A program made the position numbers and the translations under genes. The notes under the pieces were generated by a model that was given only the letters and a program-made list of their open reading frames with translations, did not search any database and was not told the DNA's origin. A stretch of DNA of 64,000 nucleotides from Thiodiazotropha sp040506195 (GTDB lineage Bacteria > Pseudomonadota > Gammaproteobacteria > Chromatiales > Chromatiaceae): positions 62,001 to 126,000 of the forward strand of contig JBEVXH010000009.1 of the NCBI GenBank assembly GCA_040506195.1. The letters run 5' to 3'. Shown in pieces: positions 37,602-46,628 of this stretch (position 1 is its first letter; every line of letters starts with the position of its first letter).

Positions 37602-38083
37602 GTCGATCTTGGCCTTCTCAAACCCATTATACCTGCCTTGGTGCTGATCCAAATCATTCTAATATCCTTGAGCTTTCATTATACGTGATTTGCAAATCAC
37701 AAGAGACCATTGCACAAATCATTGATTATCAGCACATTGCCTGACTTCTGACAAAACCACCGCGCCAGATGATCTAATAGCACATATATAAACAACAGAA
37801 AAGGAAGAGAATTAAATTCCAGCCGCAGAAACCGTATTTAGCTGATCACACTATCGGCGGGGATATCGCCATCAGCATCAGCCGAATCCGGTGACAATGG
37901 ACAGAGACTGTTTTGCGGTTGAACGAATATGTACGCCACCTTACGCTCAACCTGCCGAGTGTCAGTGACTTGACTCAATTGATTCGCTGTATCTCCCCGA
38001 AGCAGTCCATCCACCCGAACATGGGTAATGGATCGAGTGATGGAATGCTTCAGATGCTTGATTTATTAACAATAATTGACAAT
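37602..38083. other. Intergenic region upstream of the FecR gene
   Basis: 482 bp without a supportable gene. Frames here are short and lack features. It should hold the minus-strand promoter for the FecR/CHASE2 pair and the 3' end of the doxX transcript. Confidence 0.4.
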
Positions 38084-38521
38084 TCACTTCCATAATAAGC
38101 GATCGAGAGAGACAAGGCCGCCTCCGTGGCGAATGAGATAGAGCATAGCCAGCGCCCACCACATATGCACATTCCAGGCATCCGGGTAGACAAACAGCTG
38201 GATCACGGCAGTCATGACCAACAATGAGAGGGCCGCAAAGCGGGTGAAGAGACCAAGCACCAGCAAAATGGGAAAAAAGTGTTCCGCATAAGTCGCCATG
38301 TGGGCAGCGATATTCGGTGGAATAAGCGGCACTCCGTATTCATGCTCGAACAGCAGAAAGGTGGAATCGGAAATATCCAGAAAACCGGATACCTTACTCC
38401 TCCCGGACGACCAGAAAGTGTAGGCAATGGCCCCTCTGGCCAGCAGCGCGATCCCCCACTCCGGGATGGATCTGCCGATAAAGTCGAAAAGCCGTTGCAT
38501 TGTATCGATGAGTGCGTTCAT
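38084..38521 (-). CDS. DoxX-family membrane protein of the BufA1 operon
   Basis: 145 aa from ATG 38521; a TTG three codons upstream is possible. Four membrane helices and the DoxX pattern (LLARGAIAYTFWSSGRSKV, AEHFFPILLVLGLFTRFAAL, WNVHMWWALAMLYLI) are visible. DoxX proteins often close bufferin operons after the DUF692 and DUF2063 genes, as here. The role is unproven; a redox or quinone-linked function in the inner membrane is usually suggested. It is last in the bufA1-bufB-bufC-doxX set. Confidence 0.9.
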   Translation of the reverse strand: MNALIDTMQRLFDFIGRSIPEWGIALLARGAIAYTFWSSGRSKVSGFLDISDSTFLLFEHEYGVPLIPPNIAAHMATYAEHFFPILLVLGLFTRFAALSLLVMTAVIQLFVYPDAWNVHMWWALAMLYLIRHGGGLVSLDRLLWK

Positions 38522-38632
38522 GGGAATCAACCATCCTAAATGTTATCTGTTATTGATCGTATTGTTATTACGCAGGAACAGGTCATTCAGATTCTAAAAA
38601 CCGCCGACCAATCCAGAGGATTCCCAAAATAA

Positions 38633-39397
38633 TCACAGTGCACAGAAAGTACCGTCGAACAGATATCGGGTAAAAAAGGCATTCAGGTCGAATTCCGCTT
38701 CCGTTTCCGCTGCATGGCCGTAGGCCTCGGCAATGGTATCAGCCGATGCCAGCCTCTGAAGAAAAGTCAGGGCGCCAGGGGTCACCTCCCTGATCTCAAC
38801 CTCTGCCTTGGGGCGTATCACGACGATTTGCGACCCACCCTCATCAAGCGAGACGGTTTCATCCACCCGGTTACCCTGATTGGCCGACCAGATACGATAA
38901 ACGGGATAACAAGATCCAATACAGTGCATTGAAGGATGTGGCCTCAACCGGAGATTTTCCAGTTCATCCGGAGGCAGTTTGGCGACCTGCCGCTGTTCCA
39001 ACGGCGCAGCATCATCGGCATGATAGGCGGCAGTCCATGCATACTCCAGTCTTGCCACATCCGACAGGTAGGGCAGTCCGGAAAGTTCGGGCACCGCTGC
39101 AAGGAATTCGGGAAATCGCTCACCGTACAACAGCAGTGCTCGATCCATGGGGGGATATTCGCGCACATAGGCTGTGACCAGCAAGCGAAAGGCTTCATCC
39201 CCAAGCAGCTGCTTGATGACCGGATACATATCGGCAAGGGCATCACCGTTTAAAACGATGAAGTTGTTACGATAGACATTGAACCGCTGTATTTGAAGAC
39301 CGTCGTCCACAATCTCATCGAGCAGCACCTGAGCCGGGGGCTCCGATGAACGGAGGCCATCGCAAAACAGCTGTTGCAATTCAGACAGTGGCTTCAT
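38633..39397 (-). CDS. bufC: BufC/HvfC-type DUF2063 partner protein
   Basis: 254 aa from ATG 39397 (MKPLSELQQLFCDGLRSS), which overlaps the end of bufB by 17 bp; the frame extends 13 codons further without a better start. The family pattern (VYRNNFIVLNGDALADMYPV, YLSDVARLEYAWTAAYH, LRLRPHPSM) is that of DUF2063, the partner of DUF692 enzymes. In bufferin and related systems it is thought to recognise the precursor peptide and present it to the iron enzyme. Cytoplasmic. Confidence 0.9.
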   Translation of the reverse strand: MKPLSELQQLFCDGLRSSEPPAQVLLDEIVDDGLQIQRFNVYRNNFIVLNGDALADMYPVIKQLLGDEAFRLLVTAYVREYPPMDRALLLYGERFPEFLAAVPELSGLPYLSDVARLEYAWTAAYHADDAAPLEQRQVAKLPPDELENLRLRPHPSMHCIGSCYPVYRIWSANQGNRVDETVSLDEGGSQIVVIRPKAEVEIREVTPGALTFLQRLASADTIAEAYGHAAETEAEFDLNAFFTRYLFDGTFCAL

Positions 39398-40262
39398 GGC
39401 ACTGCTCACTGGCTGTCCTGATAATCTCTTCGGCAAAGCAAACCTCTTTGTAGAGTTCAGGAAACTCAGGGATGTTGCTGTCCCATTCGATCAGTGTCGG
39501 TACCGTGCCGTTGCCGTTGATATAGTTTTCATACAGCCGCCACACTTCACTACAGACCGGTGAGCCATGATCATCCACCCGTAGGGTTGAACCCTCCAGG
39601 TCCTGGGTTGAATGTCCTGCAAGATGTATCTCCTCCACCATATCGTGTGGAACCGCCGACATATACTCATCCAAAGACCAGCCATGGTTGCTGCAGGAGA
39701 CGAAAACGTTGTTGATATCCAGGAGCAGGCCGGCGCCGCTTCGCTTGGCGGCCTCGACATAGAACACCTGTTCCGGTATTTCGTTCTGTTTGAATTGTAG
39801 ATATGTCGAAGGATTTTCGATAAGTATCTTCCTGCCAAGAAACTCTTGTACCTGATCTATATGTTCAACAATCAACTTCAATGTGGTTTCCGTATAGAAC
39901 AGCGGGATCAAATCATGGGTATACCATTCATAACCATGGCTCCAGGATAGATGTTCCGAAACCAGTCCCGGCTCAAATCGCTCCACCAACGACTTCAGGC
40001 TTTTCAGGTGTGTGGTATCCAGCGGCAGATGACTGCCGAGCGATGTTCCGACACTGTGCAGGGAGACCGGATAGTCGGCACGGATACGCTCCAGGTAGTG
40101 CAGCGGCGGACCTCCACGCCCCATGTAGTTCTCCGGATGAATCTCGAACCAGCCTATATCCGGCTGCTGTTCGATAATCGCCTGATAGTGCTTCGGCTTC
40201 AATCCGGCCCCGGCCCTGACGGGTACCGGGGCTGCCACCGATTGCAGTGATTTATCTTTCAT
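39381..40262 (-). CDS. bufB: BufB-type multinuclear non-heme iron oxidase (DUF692/MNIO)
   Basis: 293 aa, TIM-barrel enzyme of the MNIO family, which modifies cysteines of ribosomally made precursors; in bufferins they become thiooxazole groups. The iron-site motifs are intact: WFEIHPENYM, SEHLSWS, LIENPSTY, LLLDINNVFVS, EEIHLAGHS and DDHGSPV. It lies 17 bp after bufA1 and overlaps bufC. I infer that it modifies the four Cys of the adjacent BufA1, giving a copper-chelating periplasmic peptide. Confidence 0.93.
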   Translation of the reverse strand: MKDKSLQSVAAPVPVRAGAGLKPKHYQAIIEQQPDIGWFEIHPENYMGRGGPPLHYLERIRADYPVSLHSVGTSLGSHLPLDTTHLKSLKSLVERFEPGLVSEHLSWSHGYEWYTHDLIPLFYTETTLKLIVEHIDQVQEFLGRKILIENPSTYLQFKQNEIPEQVFYVEAAKRSGAGLLLDINNVFVSCSNHGWSLDEYMSAVPHDMVEEIHLAGHSTQDLEGSTLRVDDHGSPVCSEVWRLYENYINGNGTVPTLIEWDSNIPEFPELYKEVCFAEEIIRTASEQCHEATV

Positions 40263-40279
40263 CGGTTTTCGCGTTAGGC

Positions 40280-40537
40280 TTACTTCGCTTCCAGGCTACC
40301 GCCCACGATCTTTTCACAGGTACCTTTCAGCACAAGCATCCAGGCATTTCCCTGAGCATCGACCGTTGAGGTACCCGCGCAACTGGTACCCGGCCCTGCT
40401 GCACAATCATTCTTTCCCGCTTTGGCGACACCGTAGCACTTCTCGGTATCAGCGGCATTTGCTACGCTCATTGGCGACAGTGCCAATGCTGATGTTATGG
40501 CGCCGGCTACAATTGCGCTGGTTGTCGTTTTTTTCAT
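40280..40537 (-). CDS. bufA1: BufA1-type bufferin precursor (DUF2282)
   Basis: 85 aa from ATG 40537, behind AGGAGAGAG; a longer frame upstream is artefactual. A Sec signal peptide (MKKTTTSAIVAGAITSALAL, then SPMSVANAA) precedes a short mature peptide with four Cys in the family pattern EKCYGVAKAGKNDCAAG, TSCAGTS and GTCEKIVGG. BufA1 (DUF2282) proteins are modified at Cys by BufB/BufC and bind copper in the periplasm, giving copper tolerance. First gene of its operon, reading away from the acetolactate synthase gene. Confidence 0.92.
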   Translation of the reverse strand: MKKTTTSAIVAGAITSALALSPMSVANAADTEKCYGVAKAGKNDCAAGPGTSCAGTSTVDAQGNAWMLVLKGTCEKIVGGSLEAK

Positions 40538-40947
40538 CTCTCTCCTCCTAATTTCAGGACTGTACATATAGTTAATATAGATAATGTCGAGGCACAGATT
40601 ACTTTCGTCCTCGGCACTATTGTACCTCAAAAAATGCCACCCAATTTTTTAGCGAATGGTGGTTTCAACGTAAGCTTAACTTTGTTTAGTACACCTGACC
40701 TCATATAACCACCTATTTAAATCATATAGTTACGTAATTCTCACAGAACAAGATCAAGTGTTCCGCCAGGAACGGCGAGCGCAATCGTGATACTCTCTTT
40801 ATCTATTCGTTATAACCTTATTACAAAAAGATCTTCTTAAAACCCTCAATCTACTACTGTTGTACCTATACGTGGGTCAATGTAAGACAGATGCACGAAT
40901 CTGTCCATTAAATGAATCTTACCCCGGTAACCTGTGGAGATCCCGCT
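40538..40947. other. Divergent intergenic region between bufA1 and acetolactate synthase
   Basis: 410 bp, AT-rich. It must carry both the bufA1 promoter (minus) and that of the plus-strand synthase gene. Near 40588-40613 there is an inverted pair CGAGG/CCTCG spaced by about 16 bases just upstream of bufA1, which could be an operator or leader hairpin. No copper-regulator consensus is recognised. Confidence 0.4.
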
Positions 40948-42612
40948 ATGAAGGCTTCTGAATTGATGGTGAAGTGTTTGGAAAATGAGGGAATCGAATA
41001 TGTTTTCGGCGTACCGGGTGAAGAGAATGCCGACTTCATGATGTCGCTGGAACAGTCCGACAAGATAAAATTCATATTGACACGCCATGAGCAAGGCGCA
41101 GCATTCATGGCGGAAATCTACGGCCGTCTCAGTGGCAATCCAGCTGTCTGTCTGGGCACTCTCGGACCGGGGGCCACCAACCTGATCACCGGTGTCGCCG
41201 ATGCCAATATGGACCGGGCGCCTGTGTTGGTTTTGACAGGACAGGGTTCCACCGCCCGTCTGCATAAAGAGTCACATCAGATCATGGATGTGGTGGAGAT
41301 GTTCAAACCCGTCACAAAATGGGCCACCAGTATATACAATGCAGTGATCATCCCCGAAGTGGTGCGCAAAGCGGTGCGCATTACGCGAACCGAAAAGCCT
41401 GGCGCTGTTCACATCGAACTTCCGGAGGATATCGCCAAGCACCAGGTTTCGGCAGAACCGCTGGATCCGCGACGGTTTCACCGTTCGGTGGTGGACGACA
41501 AGATTCTCGATCAATACTTTGACTTGATCACCAATGCCAAGCGGCCGGTCATCATCGCCGGCAACGGGGCAACTCGCCGTCGCGCCGCCAAACAGCTCCG
41601 CCTCTTTTGCGAGAAGACGGGTATCGGTGTCTTGAGTACCTTTATGGCCAAGGGCGCAGTCGATATGGATGCCGACTACTGTCTCTATACGATTGGACTT
41701 GGCAGCAAGGATTATCCGACCCTGGCTATCGATGAGGCCGATCTGGTAATCACCCTTGGTTTCGATATGGTCGAATACCACCCGCGACTATGGAACCCCC
41801 ACAAGAACAAGCCCATCATTCATGCCGATTTCCTGCCCGCGGAGATCGATGAGTACTACCATCCTCAAGTCGAACTGGTGGGTGATCTCGCGCATACCTT
41901 GTGGATGCTGAATCAACGCCTGACGACCCATGGCATTCCCAAGTACGACCTGGCCCAGCAAGCAGAAACCAGGCGATTGATGCAGGACGAATTGGCCGAA
42001 CACGCCAACGACGACACTTCGGGGACGATACGTCCGCAAAAGATGTTATGGGATATCCGTCAGGTAATGGGGCCGGAGGATATCCTTCTCTCCGATGTCG
42101 GCGCCCATAAGATGTGGATTGCAAGGCACTACCACTGCCATCAACCCAACACCTGCCTGATACCCAACGGCTTCTGTTCCATGGGTTTCGCCCTGCCCGG
42201 CGCTATCGCCGCCAGCCTGGTAGCGCCGCAACGACGTATCCTCGGTATTTCAGGTGATGCCGGTTTTCTGATGAACGTTCAGGAAATGGAGACTGCGAAA
42301 CGGCTGCACAGTAATCTGGTCATGTTGATCTGGGAGGATCATGCCTACGGTCTGATCGCCTGGAAGCAGGAGAGCAAATTTGGCCGGCATACAGATCTGT
42401 CGTTCGATAATCCCGATTGGATGCAATTAGCCGGCGCATTCGGCTGGCATGGTCATCGCGTTGAGCAAAGTAACCAGTTTGCGGATACTTTGGAGGCAGC
42501 ATTCAGGCAACAGGGACCGAGCCTGATCGTGGTGCCTGTCGACTACAGTGAGAATATGGCCCTTACACGACGCCTGGGTGAGATGACAGAACCCTGCCCG
42601 GTCGCCAGTTGA
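40948..42612 (+). CDS. Acetolactate synthase, AlsS-like ThDP enzyme
   Basis: 554 aa from ATG 40948 (MKASELMVKCLENEGIEYVF); 12 further in-frame codons upstream lack the family pattern. The N-terminal ThDP-binding part has GVPGEENADF, the catalytic Glu in TRHEQGAAFMAE, and LGPGATNLITGVADANMDRA. The C-terminal ThDP/Mg motif is GDAGFLMNVQEMETA...WEDHAYGLI. This pattern matches catabolic AlsS-type enzymes, which condense two pyruvates to acetolactate. No small regulatory subunit and no acetolactate decarboxylase is adjacent, so the pathway role is unclear. It is followed by repeat copy B. Confidence 0.85.
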   Translation: MKASELMVKCLENEGIEYVFGVPGEENADFMMSLEQSDKIKFILTRHEQGAAFMAEIYGRLSGNPAVCLGTLGPGATNLITGVADANMDRAPVLVLTGQGSTARLHKESHQIMDVVEMFKPVTKWATSIYNAVIIPEVVRKAVRITRTEKPGAVHIELPEDIAKHQVSAEPLDPRRFHRSVVDDKILDQYFDLITNAKRPVIIAGNGATRRRAAKQLRLFCEKTGIGVLSTFMAKGAVDMDADYCLYTIGLGSKDYPTLAIDEADLVITLGFDMVEYHPRLWNPHKNKPIIHADFLPAEIDEYYHPQVELVGDLAHTLWMLNQRLTTHGIPKYDLAQQAETRRLMQDELAEHANDDTSGTIRPQKMLWDIRQVMGPEDILLSDVGAHKMWIARHYHCHQPNTCLIPNGFCSMGFALPGAIAASLVAPQRRILGISGDAGFLMNVQEMETAKRLHSNLVMLIWEDHAYGLIAWKQESKFGRHTDLSFDNPDWMQLAGAFGWHGHRVEQSNQFADTLEAAFRQQGPSLIVVPVDYSENMALTRRLGEMTEPCPVAS

Positions 42613-42640
42613 TATTAGAGGACCGGAATTTGTTTTGTGC

Positions 42641-42936
42641 TAGGGCCTGTTAACACTAATCCAATTGGCCCTGTTATGCCTGAAAAAGCGCCAATCAAGG
42701 CGCACCCCAAGGGCACTTCCTTCGGGGCGCGAGGAGAGAGGTTTGGTGATTCCAAATGAACGACGAGCAACGCCGAGTAGCGCTTTTTCAGGCGCAACCC
42801 GTAGGGCTGGGGCTATTTTTCCGCCCAGCGGCGTTATCATTCGCTCATGTAGAATGACTACACATCGCTCATTCTGCCTTGCTGGACGAAAAAATAGTCC
42901 CAGCAGGGCCGATTGGATTAGTGTTAACAGGCCCTA
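42641..42936. repeat. MITE-like palindromic element, copy B
   Basis: A 296-bp copy of the element at 33132-33400, with the same TA borders and terminal inverted repeats. It holds an extra 27 bp (about 42704-42730; ACCCCAAGGGCACTTCCTTC then GGGGCGC), which is itself a hairpin arm flanked by GGCGC. The shorter copy may have lost it by recombination between those GGCGC repeats. It sits 28 bp after the acetolactate synthase stop and could also work as a transcription terminator. Confidence 0.85.
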
Positions 42937-42991
42937 ACAGCCGCACGCTGAATAAATATTAAGTGGAAAGAACAAAGAGTGGAGTTCGACA

Positions 42992-44500
42992 ATGATGACA
43001 GCAGTCACAGAAAGCTGGGTATTCACGATATTCGAGATACTGTCGGTTATGTTTGTTTTCCTCCTCGGAATGGGCGTGCTCACATTGATCGTTCTCTACA
43101 TCATCGATATCACCCAAACTCAGCAGACCATCCGACGCAACTACCCGGTGATCGGTCGATTTCGCTATTTCTTCGAACACCTGGGTGAATTTTTCCGCCA
43201 ATATTTCTTCGCCATGGACAGGGAGGAGATGCCTTTCAATCGGGCGGAACGGTCCTGGGCCTATCGGGCCGCAAAGAATGAAAACAACACTATTGCATTT
43301 GGATCGACCCGGGATCTGCGGCCAACCGGTTCCGTACTCTTTGTCAACTGCCCCTACCCGACCCTGGGCGAGGATGCGGTACCGGCGACGCAGGTGGTTA
43401 TCGGCCCGGGTTGTGAAACACCCTATATAACAGACTCCCTCATCAATATCTCCGGGATGAGTTTCGGCGCCTTGTCGGTACCCGCGATACGCGCTCTTTC
43501 AGACGGCGCCCGGCAAGCGGGATGCTGGATGAATACCGGCGAGGGGGGTCTGTCACCCTACCACCTCGAAGGCGGTGCGGATCTGGTATTTCAAATAGGC
43601 ACAGCCAAATTCGGTGTGCGCGACCGGGCAGGAAACCTCTCTGACGAACGGCTTATGGAGATTGCCGCTCATGACACTGTACGCATGTTTGAAATCAAAC
43701 TCAGTCAAGGCGCAAAGCCGGGGAAAGGCGGCATACTGCCTGCCGCTAAAGTCACTCGTGAGATTGCGCGAATTCGCGGTATCGAAGAGGGCCGGGATGC
43801 AATCAGCCCGAATCGACACCCTGACATCAATTGCGCGGATGACCTGCTGAACATGATCGAACGGATCCGACGCGTTAGCGGAAAACCTGTCGGCTTCAAG
43901 ACCGTAGTCGGGGCCTATGGCTGGCTGGAAACGTTGTTCGAAACGATTAACAAAAGAGGCCCGGCATGCGCACCCGACTTCATCACGGTTGACGGAGCAG
44001 ACGGCGGAACGGGTGCAGCTCCAATGGCGTTGATGGATTATGTGGGGCTGCCCCTCAGCGAAAGCCTGCCCATGGTCATCGACATGCTGTGCGAATATGG
44101 CCTGAGGGAGCGTGTCAAGGTTGTCAGCTCCGGCAAGCTGATTACCCCTGCAGGAGTAGCCTGGGCATTAGCTGTCGGCGCCGATTTCGTCGCTTCCGCC
44201 AGAGGGTTCATGTTTGCCCTGGGTTGCATCCAGGCATTGCAGTGCAATAAGAACACTTGCCCGACAGGTATCACCACGCATAATCCGAAACTCCAGCGCG
44301 GACTGGTATCCAGTGACAAAGCCGTACGCGTGGCCAACTATGTAAAGAACATGAACTATGAGGTCGGCCTCCTGGCACACTCCTGTGGCGTACGGGAGCC
44401 GCGGGAACTGAAACGCTTTCACGCGAGGATAGTGATGGAAAATGGGAAATCCATGCCGCTGGATCTCCTCTATCCACCCAAATCACCTGCCTCAACCTGA
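42992..44500 (+). CDS. FMN-binding glutamate synthase-like protein with membrane anchor
   Basis: 502 aa. Residues 10-40 form an N-terminal membrane helix (ILSVMFVFLLGMGVLTLIVL), followed by the FMN-barrel domain of glutamate synthase (NISGMSFGALSVPAIRALSD, NTGEGGLSPYH, KPGKGGILPAAKVT, VDGADGGTGAAP). A 3Fe-4S-type cluster motif with spacing C-x5-C-x4-C follows (CIQALQCNKNTCPTGI). The amidotransferase domain of full GltB is missing, as is normal for this stand-alone family. The electron donor and true substrate are unknown. It lies 55 bp after repeat copy B. Confidence 0.88.
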   Translation: MMTAVTESWVFTIFEILSVMFVFLLGMGVLTLIVLYIIDITQTQQTIRRNYPVIGRFRYFFEHLGEFFRQYFFAMDREEMPFNRAERSWAYRAAKNENNTIAFGSTRDLRPTGSVLFVNCPYPTLGEDAVPATQVVIGPGCETPYITDSLINISGMSFGALSVPAIRALSDGARQAGCWMNTGEGGLSPYHLEGGADLVFQIGTAKFGVRDRAGNLSDERLMEIAAHDTVRMFEIKLSQGAKPGKGGILPAAKVTREIARIRGIEEGRDAISPNRHPDINCADDLLNMIERIRRVSGKPVGFKTVVGAYGWLETLFETINKRGPACAPDFITVDGADGGTGAAPMALMDYVGLPLSESLPMVIDMLCEYGLRERVKVVSSGKLITPAGVAWALAVGADFVASARGFMFALGCIQALQCNKNTCPTGITTHNPKLQRGLVSSDKAVRVANYVKNMNYEVGLLAHSCGVREPRELKRFHARIVMENGKSMPLDLLYPPKSPAST

Positions 44501-44602
44501 TCGCGCCCGCAATCATCGTATCGCAATTTGGGGAATCGGCTACCTACGTTAAGGAGACAATAAGAGCTACGACAGACAGGGCAATCAGAACACCGGGATC
44601 AA

Positions 44603-45418
44603 TCAGGAAGTGTGGATAACCTCGGTTATCAAGCCTTGTCTAATCCAGCCTTTAAGCAAACCCGCCGCCCGCATCGATACACTATCCATATCAATCATGC
44701 TCACCAGTATTTCGCACGCCTCTTCGAAGGTAGCGCCGTTGCGCAGAGAATCGAGAGCCAACTGTTCGTCCTCCTCAAGGGAACGGAATCGTGTGACCAG
44801 GTCCTGACGCCAGATCAACCAAGCATCACTATGTGCCTGTGTACAGATCGGTTCAACTTCTAGTGGCGGATCCGTGGTGACCGCCTTCCAAATGGTTGGC
44901 ACATTCCATTCAAGGTCGATTCGGCGCACGCACGGGCAAAATCCAAACCTCAGCATCGGCCATGCATCAGCAGGTATGGATGCCATTTCCTGCTCCGTGA
45001 CGAGTTTACAGTCCGCGGCATCGAATGCCTGTCCCAATGTCCATTCAAACTTTGCCAGTTCTGGTAGCCAGGCTAAATCATGGATGTCGGGATTTATGTC
45101 GACCTGCTCGCTTAAATAGCCTGGAAATCGACAGCCGAAATCGCGAAGACTGAAAAAACGAGAAGGGTATTTTCGTATGTACCCTTCTGTGAGGCGATCG
45201 AAATGATCACCGCTGATTGCTATGCTGACGGCGGAATAGTCATTCGTCAGCACCTCTTTCAAACGTGCGACATAGGCATTCGCATAAACGGAAAGCTGAT
45301 ACTGTGCAGACGCACGACCCCCTCCGTTTACCCATGAGATCCTGTTTTCATTTCCAGGCTCCAGTATAAACCGCTGAAATCGTGACTGTAATTCACCCAG
45401 CTGTTTCATTGTCGACAC
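44603..45418 (-). CDS. BufC/HvfC-type DUF2063 protein of the second bufferin operon
   Basis: 271 aa from GTG 45418; an ATG three codons in (45409) is equally possible. It has the DUF2063 pattern (LGELQSRFQRFIL, VYANAYVARLKEVLTNDYSA, WLPELAKFEWTLGQAFDAAD, LRFGFCPCVRRI), although it differs markedly from the first operon's bufC. It follows the DUF692 gene by 2 bp and should be its precursor-recognition partner. Last gene of this operon; no doxX follows. Confidence 0.87.
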   Translation of the reverse strand: MSTMKQLGELQSRFQRFILEPGNENRISWVNGGGRASAQYQLSVYANAYVARLKEVLTNDYSAVSIAISGDHFDRLTEGYIRKYPSRFFSLRDFGCRFPGYLSEQVDINPDIHDLAWLPELAKFEWTLGQAFDAADCKLVTEQEMASIPADAWPMLRFGFCPCVRRIDLEWNVPTIWKAVTTDPPLEVEPICTQAHSDAWLIWRQDLVTRFRSLEEDEQLALDSLRNGATFEEACEILVSMIDMDSVSMRAAGLLKGWIRQGLITEVIHTS

Positions 45419-45420
45419 TC

Positions 45421-46272
45421 TTATGCTACCTGATCTTCAAAACCGGCTTCACCGATACGCCGCACGCGATCAAGCTCCTGCAGCAAATCCGCAAGTGGCG
45501 GTATATTGTCATCGCGTTCGATCATCGTACTGACACGGCCAAAACGCTGAATAGCCTCGGCGTATAACTTATAAACCGGATCGGCGATAGGGTGGTCATG
45601 GGTATCTATGATCAGGTTTTCCTCTTGGGTATGACCTGCCAGATGAATCTGATAGATACGTTCACCGGGCATCGCCTGCACAAAATCAGAGGGATCGAAG
45701 TTATGATTATAGGCGCTCACATAGATATTGTTGATATCCAGCAACACAAGACAGTCGGCGCGCTCAACAACCTCGCGTAGAAACTCCCATTCACTCAATT
45801 GAGATTCACTATAGCTAATGTAACTCGATACGTTTTCCAACAACATCTGCCGCCCCAGATAGTCCTGCACTCTGCTGATACGCTCTACCACATGATCAAG
45901 CGCCTCTTCGGTATAGGGCAAGGGCAACAGATCGTGCAGATTCAGTTTGTTCACGCCGGTCCAGCAGAGATGGTCGGAAAACCACTCAGGCTCCACCCTT
46001 TCTATCAGCGCCTTGAGTTTTTTCAGATAGGCATAATCCAGTGGTTCAATACTGCCGATAGACATCGACACGCCATGCATAACCATTGGATAAAGCTCAC
46101 GGATTCTTCTCAAGTAATTAAGCGGTTTGCCCCCGTCCACCATGTAGTTCTCGGATATAATCTCAAACCAGTCGACATCCGGCCTCGACTCGAGCACGTC
46201 ATCGTAGTGCTGTCTACGCAGACCCAGTCCATAGCCGAGAAAAGGCCTTTGACCATCTACAGATTCGTTCAC
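45421..46272 (-). CDS. BufB-type DUF692/MNIO enzyme of the second bufferin operon
   Basis: 283 aa from GTG 46272, preceded by GGGGGAG at 4 bases. All iron-site motifs of the MNIO family are present: WFEIISENYMVDGG, SDHLCW, LLENVSSYI, LVLLDINNIYVS, YQIHLAGHT and DTHDHPI. It is related to, but clearly distinct from, the enzyme at 39381-40262. It probably modifies Cys residues of the BufA2-like precursor encoded 89 bp upstream. Confidence 0.92.
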   Translation of the reverse strand: MNESVDGQRPFLGYGLGLRRQHYDDVLESRPDVDWFEIISENYMVDGGKPLNYLRRIRELYPMVMHGVSMSIGSIEPLDYAYLKKLKALIERVEPEWFSDHLCWTGVNKLNLHDLLPLPYTEEALDHVVERISRVQDYLGRQMLLENVSSYISYSESQLSEWEFLREVVERADCLVLLDINNIYVSAYNHNFDPSDFVQAMPGERIYQIHLAGHTQEENLIIDTHDHPIADPVYKLYAEAIQRFGRVSTMIERDDNIPPLADLLQELDRVRRIGEAGFEDQVA

Positions 46273-46361
46273 AAAGCTCCCCCCAGGGACAATCAGTCAA
46301 TTTGCAACCAGGAACTGGCAACACTATCCTTGGATAGTGCGCCAGCCCGGCTCCATCAGAA

Positions 46362-46628
46362 CTAACCCTTTGGCTTTTCGGTTGATCCACCAATGTCTTC
46401 ACAGGCTTTCTTTGACATATTCACAAAGCCCTGGCCTTTGCACGAGGCTTGCCCTTTACAGGCATTATTGGCAGTCTTACAGTCATTATGCCCTTTGCAT
46501 TTGTTGACACCATAACAGTGTACATTCGCGTCGCTTCCCGCCTGTACATTAGCTGCAGGTGCCACGGAAAACAGAGAAGCGGCACCTGAGGCCATTGCAA
46601 TCGAGGCAAACTTTCTGCGAGTAATCAT
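46362..46628 (-). CDS. bufA2: BufA2-type bufferin precursor
   Basis: 88 aa from ATG 46628, behind a strong GAAGGAGAT site. The N-terminus (MITRRKFASIAMASGAASLF) has a twin-arginine-like or Sec leader ending near VQAGS. The mature part has six Cys in the repeating pattern CYGVNKCKGHNDCKTANN, ACKGQASCKGQG and KKACEDIGG, typical of the BufA2 family. After modification by the adjacent MNIO enzyme it should bind metal, probably copper, in the periplasm. Confidence 0.9.
   Translation of the reverse strand: MITRRKFASIAMASGAASLFSVAPAANVQAGSDANVHCYGVNKCKGHNDCKTANNACKGQASCKGQGFVNMSKKACEDIGGSTEKPKG

Noticed and set aside
33132..42936. The stretch between the two repeat copies as a composite transposon
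   Set aside because: The copies have no transposase, the genes between are ordinary and transcribed in both directions, and each copy has its own TA borders.
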